A stretch of DNA of 64,000 bases, from NCBI RefSeq assembly GCF_000373965.1, contig NZ_KB892835.1, positions 193,954 through 257,953 on the forward strand, in the 5' to 3' direction. Shown one piece after another: positions 54,741-62,280 of this stretch. This stretch comes from Uliginosibacterium gangwonense DSM 18521. Lineage in GTDB: Bacteria; Pseudomonadota; Gammaproteobacteria; Burkholderiales; Rhodocyclaceae. The position numbers were made by a program, and so were the translations under genes. The stretch's first letter is position 1; each line of letters opens with the position of its first letter. The notes under the pieces are model-generated. The model made no database searches. It saw only the letters and a program-made list of their open reading frames with translations, and was not told the origin of the DNA.

Positions 54741-55125
54741 CCATATATGCGTGGATTCTGTGTACAGTTTTCTCACCGATTCTGGGAATCCTCATCAAAT
54801 CCTGCGTGTTGAGCGCGCGTAAATCATCAATGGTATGGATGCCTTGTGACCTTAAGGCATTTTCTGCGTGCGCCGGGAGTTCCAGCGCCCTGATGTCACG
54901 TTGCCGCAGATGGGCTCGGTGAGAGAAGTAGGTCACAATGTCATCGGCAACCCCCAGGCGCAGCCCCAATTCCCACCAGACAGCACTGGCCAGTTGTGGT
55001 GAGTCCAGCGCACAGTCTTCCAGTAAGTGCTTCAAGGCGTTGAGAATCTGCTGAGGTGTATAGACCGTACCGCGTTTGAAGAAGGCATCTATCCTGGCGA
55101 AAATGTCCGCCTCAAGTGCATCCAT
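54727..55125 (-). CDS. Stand-alone RNA polymerase alpha-CTD-like helix-hairpin-helix protein
   Basis: 132 aa. The last 55 residues (LELPAHAENALRSQGIHTIDDLRALN then DLMRIPRIGEKTVHRIHAYM) follow the pattern of the C-terminal domain of RNA polymerase alpha, which binds DNA and activators through a helix-hairpin-helix. The first 75 residues are helical and acidic, with no recognised domain. There is no N-terminal polymerase assembly domain, so it is not a truncated rpoA in the usual sense. ATG at 55125. It lies after the porin gene and converges on the LacI gene. Confidence 0.7.
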   Translation of the reverse strand: MDALEADIFARIDAFFKRGTVYTPQQILNALKHLLEDCALDSPQLASAVWWELGLRLGVADDIVTYFSHRAHLRQRDIRALELPAHAENALRSQGIHTIDDLRALNTQDLMRIPRIGEKTVHRIHAYMEKTL

Positions 55126-55251
55126 ACATCACCCACCGGTGAAAGTGACTTTGAACAATTGCAATGCAGTCTTGAGGGTACGCCTCAGGGCAATCGTGTC
55201 GCGGTATTGCTGTGCGCCACGATTGCCCCAGTGCATTACCTGATTGGCATT

Positions 55252-56598
55252 TTAGAACCAGGCTTCTACCTGGAAGCCATAGGTGCCGCCGTGGTTGGTA
55301 CTTTCAAAGCCACCCACTGCAGTGGTGCAGTCACGCCCCGTGCAGGTTACGCCGCCAGCATCCTTGGCCGCATTGTTCCAGTGGGCGTAGGTATAGTAAG
55401 CACGCAATGCCGGACGCGACCAGAAGCTGCGGCCCATCGACATCTGCCCGGCCAGGGTCGCCTTGACCAGCTTGCGGGTGGCGCTTCCGTCACCGGGTTT
55501 CAAGGATTGATAACCGCCTTCAAATGCCACGCTATAGATGTCATTGAAGTGATACTGCGGGCGACCGCCGATGATGAAAGTCTTGTCCGTCACGCCGTTG
55601 TTACGGTTGTTCTGATACCCCACCACGAAGCCTGCGGTGATGGGTGTTCCTTGTGGTTCGATCACAATCGAATCAATCACTCGCCAGCCACGGTGTGTGC
55701 CGGTAAAGCCAGGCGTGCCGCTACCGTTCAGGTTGCCCGCATCTTTTGCAAATTGGGTAATGACGTTATTGGCGCCGCCCAAGACATCCTGAGTGTAGTG
55801 CGCGGTCAGGGTGTAGCCACCTTTCCCCTTGGCCAGAGTATTGCCACTGGCATCCTTGGCATCATTGTTGTTGTCTTTGAAAATGAGGTTGGCGCCCACT
55901 TCCAGTTGGCCACCTTGCCAGAGCGGAATTTGTTGCAGGCGGATATCGTGGTTTTGAACCTGCATGACGCCGCCATTGACGATGCCGGGGCGGAAACTAC
56001 CCAGTGCGCCCCCCGAACTCGTGCTGCTTTGGCCATCCCAGTCCTGCGCACCGGTACGGAAAATGGCATAGGAGAGTTTCCCTGCACGGCCCAGATCTAC
56101 CATGTCCAGCCCAACGCCTGGGCCAAGAGCAGGTTCCCACCACGTGTAGTCCAGGATATGAATGTCAGGGTTTTTGTAGAAGCGCTTGCCCAGCCAGACG
56201 TTCGCATCCTTGAAGGCGCCGTCGCCAACGTGATCGGCCTGTACAAACAATTGGCGCCAGGCAGGGGTGCTTTGTTCCCAGTTCGTCAGTTGCTGGGTGC
56301 CATAGGCAACGTTGGTGATTGCAGTGAACTTCACACCATGGACTTCACCGAGCTTGGCGCCATAGCTGAGAGTTGCGTAGGTGTCGCATTCATTGCCTAA
56401 GCGGAAAAAGCCCATGGTTTGCTGGTTGTCATTATTGGCTCCTTTGACCCTGTAACAGACCTCTTTGCCGCCCTTGGTAGCAGAACCGCCCCCTGTGCGG
56501 AAATAACCATGAAATCCCTCGTCGGCATCGGCATGGCAGACGGGTACAGCGGCAATTGTGGCCATGACGGCCAGAAAAATACGACTCTTTGTGTTCAT
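55252..56598 (-). CDS. Maltoporin-type outer-membrane sugar channel (LamB/ScrY family)
   Basis: 448 aa. Signal peptide ends near VCHA; mature part starts DADEGFHGYFRTGGGSA, typical of LamB. It has the alternating aromatic/polar pattern of beta-strands and ends with GFQVEAWF, with a C-terminal phenylalanine as for outer-membrane barrels. Cys residues (EVCYRVKG...GNECDTYATLSYG and VTCTGRDC) match the disulfide loops of the family. AGAGGAGAG precedes the ATG. The control region contains two operators about 380-395 bp upstream, so it belongs to the sugar regulon. ScrY-like sucrose passage is likely but not proven. Confidence 0.92.
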   Translation of the reverse strand: MNTKSRIFLAVMATIAAVPVCHADADEGFHGYFRTGGGSATKGGKEVCYRVKGANNDNQQTMGFFRLGNECDTYATLSYGAKLGEVHGVKFTAITNVAYGTQQLTNWEQSTPAWRQLFVQADHVGDGAFKDANVWLGKRFYKNPDIHILDYTWWEPALGPGVGLDMVDLGRAGKLSYAIFRTGAQDWDGQSSTSSGGALGSFRPGIVNGGVMQVQNHDIRLQQIPLWQGGQLEVGANLIFKDNNNDAKDASGNTLAKGKGGYTLTAHYTQDVLGGANNVITQFAKDAGNLNGSGTPGFTGTHRGWRVIDSIVIEPQGTPITAGFVVGYQNNRNNGVTDKTFIIGGRPQYHFNDIYSVAFEGGYQSLKPGDGSATRKLVKATLAGQMSMGRSFWSRPALRAYYTYAHWNNAAKDAGGVTCTGRDCTTAVGGFESTNHGGTYGFQVEAWF

Positions 56599-56954
56599 TG
56601 TCTTCTCTCTCCTCTAGTTAAAACAAAGGGACCCCATCGCACTTTTTGGGAAGGAAGTCGATCCCTCATGAAAATGTGCTCACACTCAAAGTGCATTGCG
56701 TTTTTTGAAAAAAGATTCCCCCTTAGAGCATTCCAAAGGAATGATCTTGGCGTGTTGTGCTGATTGGCTTGTGGCGTTATTCCGCCAGGTGTATCCCCGT
56801 TTCAGCGGCGCAATGCTTGGTTTTTGTTATGCGTCGTCTGTGTTGCTGTCTCCTTTTGCACAGATCATGGTGACATGCGGCAGAGAGCAAGTTTTGGTGG
56901 GACTTGGCTGCGCATGCAACGGCATTGAAAAATTATTTACGTGCTTTTATATCT
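56599..56954 (-). other. Long leader region of the porin gene
   Basis: If transcription starts near the operator at 56978-56989, the porin mRNA would have an untranslated leader of nearly 390 nt. It contains a short hairpin CATTCC-AAA-GGAATG (56731-56745) and an otherwise unstructured AT-richer stretch. An open frame at 56696-57151 on the plus strand has no coding character and was not called. Confidence 0.45.
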
Positions 56955-56990
56955 TCCAAAGCGCTTTTAGCGTAGGTCAAAGCGCTTTGG
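56955..56990. promoter_or_regulatory. Sugar-regulon operators 4 and 5 (porin promoter)
   Basis: Two copies with centres 21 bp apart: AAAGCGCTTT at 56958-56967 and CAAAGCGCTTTG at 56978-56989. They overlap the expected transcription start of the porin gene. Confidence 0.85.
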
Positions 56991-56994
56991 GTCA

Positions 56995-57011
56995 CTATAA
57001 GGGAAAACCTT
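56995..57011 (-). promoter_or_regulatory. Conserved promoter box of the porin gene
   Basis: On the minus strand AAGGTTTTCCCTTATAG, 22 bp before the CAAAGCGCTTTG core. TATAGT (56999-56994) is a reasonable -10 element. Confidence 0.7.
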
Positions 57012-57358
57012 TAGCCGATAAGTTACAAGTGCAGAGGGGACGCGATTGTGTGACGTGGCGTCTGCCAGACACTCTGAAAATCGAGGGGTCAAAAAGAAGA
57101 CGATTTAAGCCGGAACCGCCCTCTGGCTGGATAGAACTCCAAAATATATGACGTATGGAAAATCGAGAGAACCTGATTTTGATGCATCAAACCCCGTTTT
57201 GATCCGGTATTACCTGTAGTGGTCTGCTTGCAACAGCGAGGATGGTGTCGCCGATTCATTGAAAAGACGGGTTGAAAGTATTTGCTTCGAACCAAAGAGA
57301 GGATTTTTCAGTGGGACCCTGTTCTGGGTCGCCTTGAAGCGGGTGTCGTCGACGCGCT

Positions 57359-57375
57359 AAGGTTTTCCCGAATAG
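57359..57375 (+). promoter_or_regulatory. Conserved promoter box of the second binding-protein gene
   Basis: AAGGTTTTCCCGAATAG, 23 bp before the operator core at 57382. Third copy of the box in the window. Confidence 0.7.
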
Positions 57376-57381
57376 AGAATC

Positions 57382-57412
57382 CAAAGCGCTTTGATTATGT
57401 TAAAAGCGCTTT
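57382..57412. promoter_or_regulatory. Sugar-regulon operators 6 and 7
   Basis: CAAAGCGCTTTG at 57382-57393 and AAAGCGCTTT at 57403-57412, centres 20 bp apart, 74 bp before the start of the second binding-protein gene. Confidence 0.85.
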
Positions 57413-57485
57413 GGATGGCGACAGGTCAAGAGTTGATCGTCGAGTTTGTGCTGCGAACATTCTGACAATAACAAGGGGCGTACAG

Positions 57486-58760
57486 ATGTTGACCACGAGG
57501 AGTTGGGCGCTAGGGGGTGTGTTGCTGGTGTGCGGTGTTGTGCCATATGCATACGCACAGGATGTCATCACCATGTGGGTGCATTCTGGGCCCGGATCGG
57601 AACGCGAGGCCTACGTGGCTTCCATCAAGGCATTCAATGAATCACAAACCATCTATAAGGCAGAGTTGATCACACAGCCTGAAGGGCAGTATGAAAATCG
57701 AGTGGAAGAAGCCGCAAAATCCAATCAATTGCCGTGTGTGTTGGATTTTGATGGTCCGTTTGTATACAACTATATCGCAACCAAAAAGATCGTTCCGCTG
57801 GATGACATTCCGGACTCGGTGGCCTTGGGGGTTGATATGCTTCCATCCCTATTGCGTCAGGGAACCTACAAGAAGCAGCTCTATAGCGTTGGTCAATATG
57901 ATTCGGGGCTGGCAATCTGGGCCAATCGGAAATTGCTCAATAGTGCTGGGGTCAGGATACCTGTACGGCTGACTGAAGCCTGGTCTTTGAGTGAGTTTGA
58001 AGAGGTGCTCAGAAAGCTCAAGGACAGCGGTGTCCCGTATCCACTGGATATGAAGTTCAACTATGGGCTGGGGGAGTGGATGACCTATGGTATTTCTCCC
58101 ATTGTGCAGAGTATGGGTGGGGACTTGATCAACCGGAATGGGTTTGTCAGCGCTCAGGGGGCCATCAATGGTCCGGCCGCCGTGGCGGCGCTGACGGCGG
58201 TGCAGAGATGGGTCAAGGCAGGCTACGTCAATCCTACCCCCAAGGGGGATGATGATTTCATCAAAGGCCGGTCTGCACTTTCGTATGTCGGGCATTGGAC
58301 CTATAGGGAATATAAAAAGGCACTGGGCAATGATTTGGTTTTGATTCCCATGCCCCGTTTTGGCCACAGACAGGTCACGGGTGCAGGCTCATGGAATTTT
58401 GGCATTTCTGCAAATTGCCAGAACCGTCGTGGGGCTGCCAAGCTTTTGACACACCTTATGAAGCCAGAGGAAATTACCAGGGTAACCGCAATCAATGGCG
58501 CGATTCCCGGTACTTTCACCGCATTGATGCGTAACCACGCCTTTGATTATGGCGGGCCATTGCATATCTACTATCAGCAACTCTCCGAGGGGGTTGCCGA
58601 AGTCAGGCCGGAGACTGCCGCATACCCGGCGATTACCGCAGCATTTTCAAGAGCGGTGGGTCGCATCGTGTATGGTGCGGATGTCAAGAGATCGCTTGAC
58701 ACTGCGGCGCAGACTATTGATCGCTATATCGCCCAGAATCCTTCTGGAACCGAGCAATAG
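57486..58760 (+). CDS. Sugar ABC transporter substrate-binding protein (copy 2, orphan)
   Basis: 424 aa, clear paralogue of the protein at 49044: shared stretches include MWVHSGPGSEREAY, LPCVLDFDGPFVYNY, LYSVGQYDSGLAIWANRKLL, YPLDMKFNYGLGEWMTYGISPIVQS and ALSYVGHWTYREYKKALGNDLVLIPMP. Signal peptide ends near PYAYA. AAGGGG about eight bases before the ATG at 57486 supports the start, although the frame is open much further upstream through the operators. No permease or ATPase follows, so it must use the importer at 50.4-53.5 kb or act otherwise. It has its own operator pair and promoter box. Confidence 0.92.
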   Translation: MLTTRSWALGGVLLVCGVVPYAYAQDVITMWVHSGPGSEREAYVASIKAFNESQTIYKAELITQPEGQYENRVEEAAKSNQLPCVLDFDGPFVYNYIATKKIVPLDDIPDSVALGVDMLPSLLRQGTYKKQLYSVGQYDSGLAIWANRKLLNSAGVRIPVRLTEAWSLSEFEEVLRKLKDSGVPYPLDMKFNYGLGEWMTYGISPIVQSMGGDLINRNGFVSAQGAINGPAAVAALTAVQRWVKAGYVNPTPKGDDDFIKGRSALSYVGHWTYREYKKALGNDLVLIPMPRFGHRQVTGAGSWNFGISANCQNRRGAAKLLTHLMKPEEITRVTAINGAIPGTFTALMRNHAFDYGGPLHIYYQQLSEGVAEVRPETAAYPAITAAFSRAVGRIVYGADVKRSLDTAAQTIDRYIAQNPSGTEQ

Positions 58761-58897
58761 TATCTCGGGTGCTGTGCGGAGTATGACAAAGGGGGGCGTG
58801 GCAGTGCTTATGGTTTGATCAGAAAGGTAAATTGGATATTGACCAGTGCCTTGTATAGCATGAAAACGTGCATGTTGATACGCCAAGGAGAAGTGTC

Positions 58898-59068
58898 ATG
58901 GTCAATATTGAAAATGCCAAGAGTCTAGATGTATTGCTTGCCTCCGGCTATGCCTGGGGTGAGTTGGTGGATGGCCCGGAGCGCAGCCCAGTTGCAGGGG
59001 ATGGTGAGTTTGAGCAGCGGGTGCAGTTTCTCAAGATTCTGACGATGTGCGCGCTGTTCCCGCGTTAA
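58898..59068 (+). CDS. Small unknown protein
   Basis: 56 aa (starts MVNIENAKSLDVLLASGYAWGEL, ends LTMCALFPR). The reason to call it is the strong ribosome site AAGGAGA eight bases before the ATG. No domain recognised. It stands between the second binding protein and the SHOCT protein in the same direction. Confidence 0.55.
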   Translation: MVNIENAKSLDVLLASGYAWGELVDGPERSPVAGDGEFEQRVQFLKILTMCALFPR

Positions 59069-59173
59069 CCGCAGGGCAGCGGACGGCCGCGAGCGTGGTT
59101 GTGGCTCCTGGCACACATGATTGGCTTGGGTGGTGCGCCTTGCTTATGGATGATGTCATGGAGCCCACAAATC

Positions 59174-60049
59174 ATGTGCATGAATGCTCGTTGTATTTTT
59201 TCAAAGACAGTTTGCTTGTTTTTTAGTGCCTGGGTTGCCTTGGTTCCTGTTTGCCATGCTGGGATTCTGAATTTCTTGGCCCCGTCGGGAGATGATGCGG
59301 AAAAACAGCTCCAGACATGGTTGCATTCGCCTACGCAAAATCTCAAACTCGGCGAATGGGACAGAATACGGCTCGCCCCGAGTTATTCGGAGCACCCCAA
59401 TCAGCATCCACTGACCATTACGGCCGAGCAAGTGGCAGATATGCTGAAAACGCTGCAGCTCAAAGCTGATGGTGAGGTGATTGCGCTATTTGCTGAGGAT
59501 GAACTGAAACGCTTGTCCAAACCCATTGCATCGGCCTTGGCTGTGGCACGCCCTGATCAGGATGTAGAGTTTCTCAGTACCGGGCAGCATGGCATGATCG
59601 GTATTGTTGCGCCGGTTGTCGGAAACGCCGGACGCATATTTGTGACGGGCGGGCGTCTGAACATCATCTTAGGGATGGTGCACAAGGATTTCATTTCTGA
59701 TTATCTCCACGGTTCACGACGCGTACCGAAATTTGATTACGGCTCGCAGCAACATCCTGCCGAGTACATCAGCATAGCGAGTTCGGTGTCTGGGGATGTG
59801 CATCTTGTGCGTCAGGATTGGATTGCATTGCCAATGCCAGCCAAGCGGGCAGAGAAAGAACCTGCACGTCCAACCATAGAAACCCCACCCAGCAATGGGC
59901 CGATGGTGGCGCCAGGAAAAGATGCGGCCGAAGATCTTGCCAGCAAGCTGGCAGTACGCCTGAAGGCTCTACAGCTTCTGAAAGAGCAGGGTTTGCTCAG
60001 TGAAGAGGAATACCGCAATAAACGGGCGGCTATTTTGCAGGGGATGTAA
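59174..60049 (+). CDS. Exported SHOCT-domain protein
   Basis: About 291 aa. A signal peptide (NARCIFSKTVCLFFSAWVALVPVCHA) is followed by an unknown alpha/beta domain (about 35-215) containing GGRLNIILGMVHKDFISDYLHGSRRVPKFDYG. A Pro/Ala/Lys linker leads to a C-terminal SHOCT motif, LKALQLLKEQGLLSEEEYRNKRAAILQGM. The ATG at 59174 is one of several close candidates (59180 is in frame); GGAG lies about 11 bases upstream. SHOCT motifs are thought to mediate oligomerisation or protein contacts. Function unknown. Confidence 0.75.
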   Translation: MCMNARCIFSKTVCLFFSAWVALVPVCHAGILNFLAPSGDDAEKQLQTWLHSPTQNLKLGEWDRIRLAPSYSEHPNQHPLTITAEQVADMLKTLQLKADGEVIALFAEDELKRLSKPIASALAVARPDQDVEFLSTGQHGMIGIVAPVVGNAGRIFVTGGRLNIILGMVHKDFISDYLHGSRRVPKFDYGSQQHPAEYISIASSVSGDVHLVRQDWIALPMPAKRAEKEPARPTIETPPSNGPMVAPGKDAAEDLASKLAVRLKALQLLKEQGLLSEEEYRNKRAAILQGM

Positions 60050-60061
60050 GCGCACTTGCTT

Positions 60062-60088
60062 GGGGATGGCCGATGCCCGGCAATCCCC
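60062..60088. terminator. Stem-loop between convergent SHOCT and murJ genes
   Basis: GGGGATGGCC pairs with GGCAATCCCC with one internal mismatch and a 7-nt loop. No T-run, so a weak or processing-type terminator. Confidence 0.45.
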
Positions 60089-60112
60089 CGAAGTGGGTTA
60101 CCTGAGAGCACG

Positions 60113-61654
60113 CTATATCCTGCGCCTGAAATCCTGCATCCGGAATCCCAGGGCATATAGTGTGGCGAAGTAGGCGGCCGCACCGACGGCGATAATGCCA
60201 AACAGGTGGGTGACGCGCCATGCGGTGTGGTGGTTGTGGAGCCAATCGTTCTCAGCGCCACGGACCAGCCAGAGCACCACACCCATTACGACGAGCCCGA
60301 TGATGAGCTTGCCCGTGAAGCGAACCCATCCGGCATGTGGCGTATATGCCCCGACCTTGCGCAGTCCATAGTAGAGCAGGCTGGCATTGAGCGTGGCAGC
60401 CAGCCCGATGGACAGCGCCAGCCCCGCATGCGCGAGCGGGCCGTAGACCACAAATGCCAGGTTCATGAGTTGTGTGGCCACCAGGGAGATGAGCGCATAT
60501 TTGAGCGGCGTGCGAACATCCTGCCGGGAATAGAAGGCAGGGGCGAGAATCTTCACCAGAATCAGGCCGATCAGCCCGACGCTGTAGGCCAGCAGTGCAT
60601 CATGGGTACGTTGAGAATCTAAGTACGAGAAGGCGCCGTGCTGGAAGAGTGTGGAAGCGAGTGGCACTGCCAGCAGCATCATCCCGACTGCCGCAGGTGC
60701 GGTTAGCAGCAGGGCCATGCGCAGCCCCCAATCCAGCGTGGCGGAAAAACCAGCGTTATCCGACTGGGCCCTCATCTTGGAGAGGCTGGGGAGCAGGATG
60801 GTCCCCAGTGCAGCACCGAGCAGCCCGACCGGGAACTCCATGATCCGATCTGCGTAGTTCAGCCACGAAATGCTGCCCGTGGGGAGGCTGGAAGCGAAGT
60901 TTGTGTTGATGACCAGGCTGATCTGCGCGACGGATACGCCCAGGGTGGCCGGTGCCATGGTCTTGAGGATACGCATCACGCCGGGGTCTTTGAGCGAGAG
61001 CGAGAAGCGCGGCATCATCTTGATGCCCATCAGCGCCGGGATCTGCACGACCATCTGCAGCACGCCGCCGATAAAGGCGCTCCAGGCCAGCACTTTGGCC
61101 GGGTTGGAGAAATGTGGCGCCATGAATAACAGCATGACGATGGCCGTGAGGTTGAACATCACCGGCGTGAAGGCGGGCAGCGAGAAGCGCCCCCAGGTGT
61201 TGAGTACGGCGGCCGACAGGGCCACCATGGCCTGGAAGAAGATATAGGGGAAAGTGACGCGGGTGAGTTCCACGGCGAGCTGGAACTTATCGGCATCCTT
61301 GCTGAAGCCGTTTGCTGTAAGGTGGATCACCCAGGGTGCGCACAGGATGCCGATTGCGGAGACGATGAAGACGGCAAGCCCCAGCAAGGTGGTGACATGA
61401 TTCACCAGTGAGCGAGTGGAGGCTTCGTCCTGTTTGTTCTTGTATTCTCCCAGGATCGGTACAAATGCCTGTGAGAAGGCGCCTTCGGCAAACAGGCGGC
61501 GCAGCAGGTTGGGTAGGCGGAAGGCCACGTTGAAGGCATCGGTCATCATGCCTGCGCCCAATACATTGGCGATCAGGATTTCTCTGACCAGACCCAGGAT
61601 GCGGGAGAGCAGGGTGAAACTGCTGACCTTGGCCAGCGCTTTAAGCAAATTCAT
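60113..61654 (-). CDS. murJ: Lipid II flippase MurJ
   Basis: 513 aa with about 14 membrane helices, normal for MurJ/MviN, which moves lipid II across the inner membrane for peptidoglycan synthesis. Opening MNLLKALAKVSSFTLLSRILGLVREILIANVLGAG and TDAFNVAFRLPNLLRRLFAEGAFSQAFVPIL are diagnostic. The ATG at 61654 is the usual start; the frame is open for 35 more codons upstream without conservation. Divergent from rpsT, a common arrangement in beta- and gammaproteobacteria. Confidence 0.97.
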   Translation of the reverse strand: MNLLKALAKVSSFTLLSRILGLVREILIANVLGAGMMTDAFNVAFRLPNLLRRLFAEGAFSQAFVPILGEYKNKQDEASTRSLVNHVTTLLGLAVFIVSAIGILCAPWVIHLTANGFSKDADKFQLAVELTRVTFPYIFFQAMVALSAAVLNTWGRFSLPAFTPVMFNLTAIVMLLFMAPHFSNPAKVLAWSAFIGGVLQMVVQIPALMGIKMMPRFSLSLKDPGVMRILKTMAPATLGVSVAQISLVINTNFASSLPTGSISWLNYADRIMEFPVGLLGAALGTILLPSLSKMRAQSDNAGFSATLDWGLRMALLLTAPAAVGMMLLAVPLASTLFQHGAFSYLDSQRTHDALLAYSVGLIGLILVKILAPAFYSRQDVRTPLKYALISLVATQLMNLAFVVYGPLAHAGLALSIGLAATLNASLLYYGLRKVGAYTPHAGWVRFTGKLIIGLVVMGVVLWLVRGAENDWLHNHHTAWRVTHLFGIIAVGAAAYFATLYALGFRMQDFRRRI

Positions 61655-61768
61655 CAGGGGCAATCGGAGTTGGCAAAGCCTGCGCCACTGTGGCGCCAAG
61701 AGGGGCAATCTTATCGGGCCGGGAGGCGAACGGGAAGCGTTTGAAAGGCAAGAATGCACGATTGGTCT

Positions 61769-61797
61769 TGTACAAGGTTGAAAAAATGATTAGAATC
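61769..61797 (+). promoter_or_regulatory. Promoter of rpsT
   Basis: TTGTAC (61769-61774) and TAGAAT (61792-61797) with a 17-bp spacer, about 37 bp before the rpsT ATG. Confidence 0.75.
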
Positions 61798-61833
61798 GTC
61801 GTTTCCGTGTAACTTCTACCGAAGACAGAACAA

Positions 61834-62106
61834 ATGGCCAACTCCGCACAAGCCCGCAAGCGCGCCCGTCAGGCACTCGTGGCGCGCGCTCACAACGCCA
61901 GCCTGCGTTCCCGTCTGCGTACCGCGATCAAGTCCGTGCGCAAGGCGGTCGAAGCTGGCGACAAAGCCGCTGCTCAACAAGTGTTCCAACAGTCCGTCAG
62001 CACCATCGACTCGATTGCCGACAAGAACATCGTCCACAAGAACGCTGCTGCTCGACACAAGAGCCGTCTGTCCGCCGCCATCAAGGCGATGGGTGCAGCC
62101 GCCTGA
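61834..62106 (+). CDS. rpsT: 30S ribosomal protein S20
   Basis: 90 aa, very basic ([35 protein letters not shown] start; ends [10 protein letters not shown]), normal for S20, which binds 16S rRNA in the small subunit. The ribosome site is weak, as is known for autoregulated S20 genes in E. coli. Own promoter and terminator. Confidence 0.98.
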   Translation: MANSAQARKRARQALVARAHNASLRSRLRTAIKSVRKAVEAGDKAAAQQVFQQSVSTIDSIADKNIVHKNAAARHKSRLSAAIKAMGAAA

Positions 62107-62126
62107 GCACCGTTTCTGCTGGATTG

Positions 62127-62154
62127 AAAAAAGGCGCCTTGTGCGCCTTTTTTT
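62127..62154 (+). terminator. Terminator after rpsT
   Basis: AAAAAAGGCGC pairs with GCGCCTTTTTT around a 5-nt loop, followed by T's. Strong rho-independent terminator. Confidence 0.94.
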
Positions 62155-62160
62155 GTATTC

Positions 62161-62178
62161 GGCTTGCCTAGGCAAGCC
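62161..62178. repeat. Perfect 18-bp palindrome
   Basis: GGCTTGCCTAGGCAAGCC lies between the rpsT terminator and argF. It may be an operator or a second hairpin; it does not resemble an ArgR box. Confidence 0.5.
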
Positions 62179-62215
62179 TGGGGATTTGGACTAAGATCTT
62201 GGTTCCCATTGGTTT

Positions 62216-62237
62216 AACGGCGGCTTTTGCCGCCGTT
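62216..62237 (+). promoter_or_regulatory. Stem-loop in argF upstream region
   Basis: AACGGCGGC-TTTT-GCCGCCGTT, a 9-bp perfect GC-rich stem followed by ATGTTTTG, 44 bp before the argF start. It looks like a terminator or attenuator, but no leader peptide with arginine codons is visible. Confidence 0.5.
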
Positions 62238-62280
62238 ATGTTTTGTATTGCAACCTCGCTCGCGTTGGTGAAAGACGGCT

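Noticed and set aside
55027-56400. 457-codon open frame on the plus strand
   Set aside because: Antisense to the porin and RpoA-CTD-like genes; no ribosome site, no membrane or domain pattern.
57013-57020. GCCGATAA as a sigma-28 -10 element
   Set aside because: No matching -35 element at proper spacing and no flagellar or chemotaxis gene downstream.
56696-57151. 151-codon frame in the porin upstream region
   Set aside because: It runs through the operators and promoter box; odd composition and no homology recognised.
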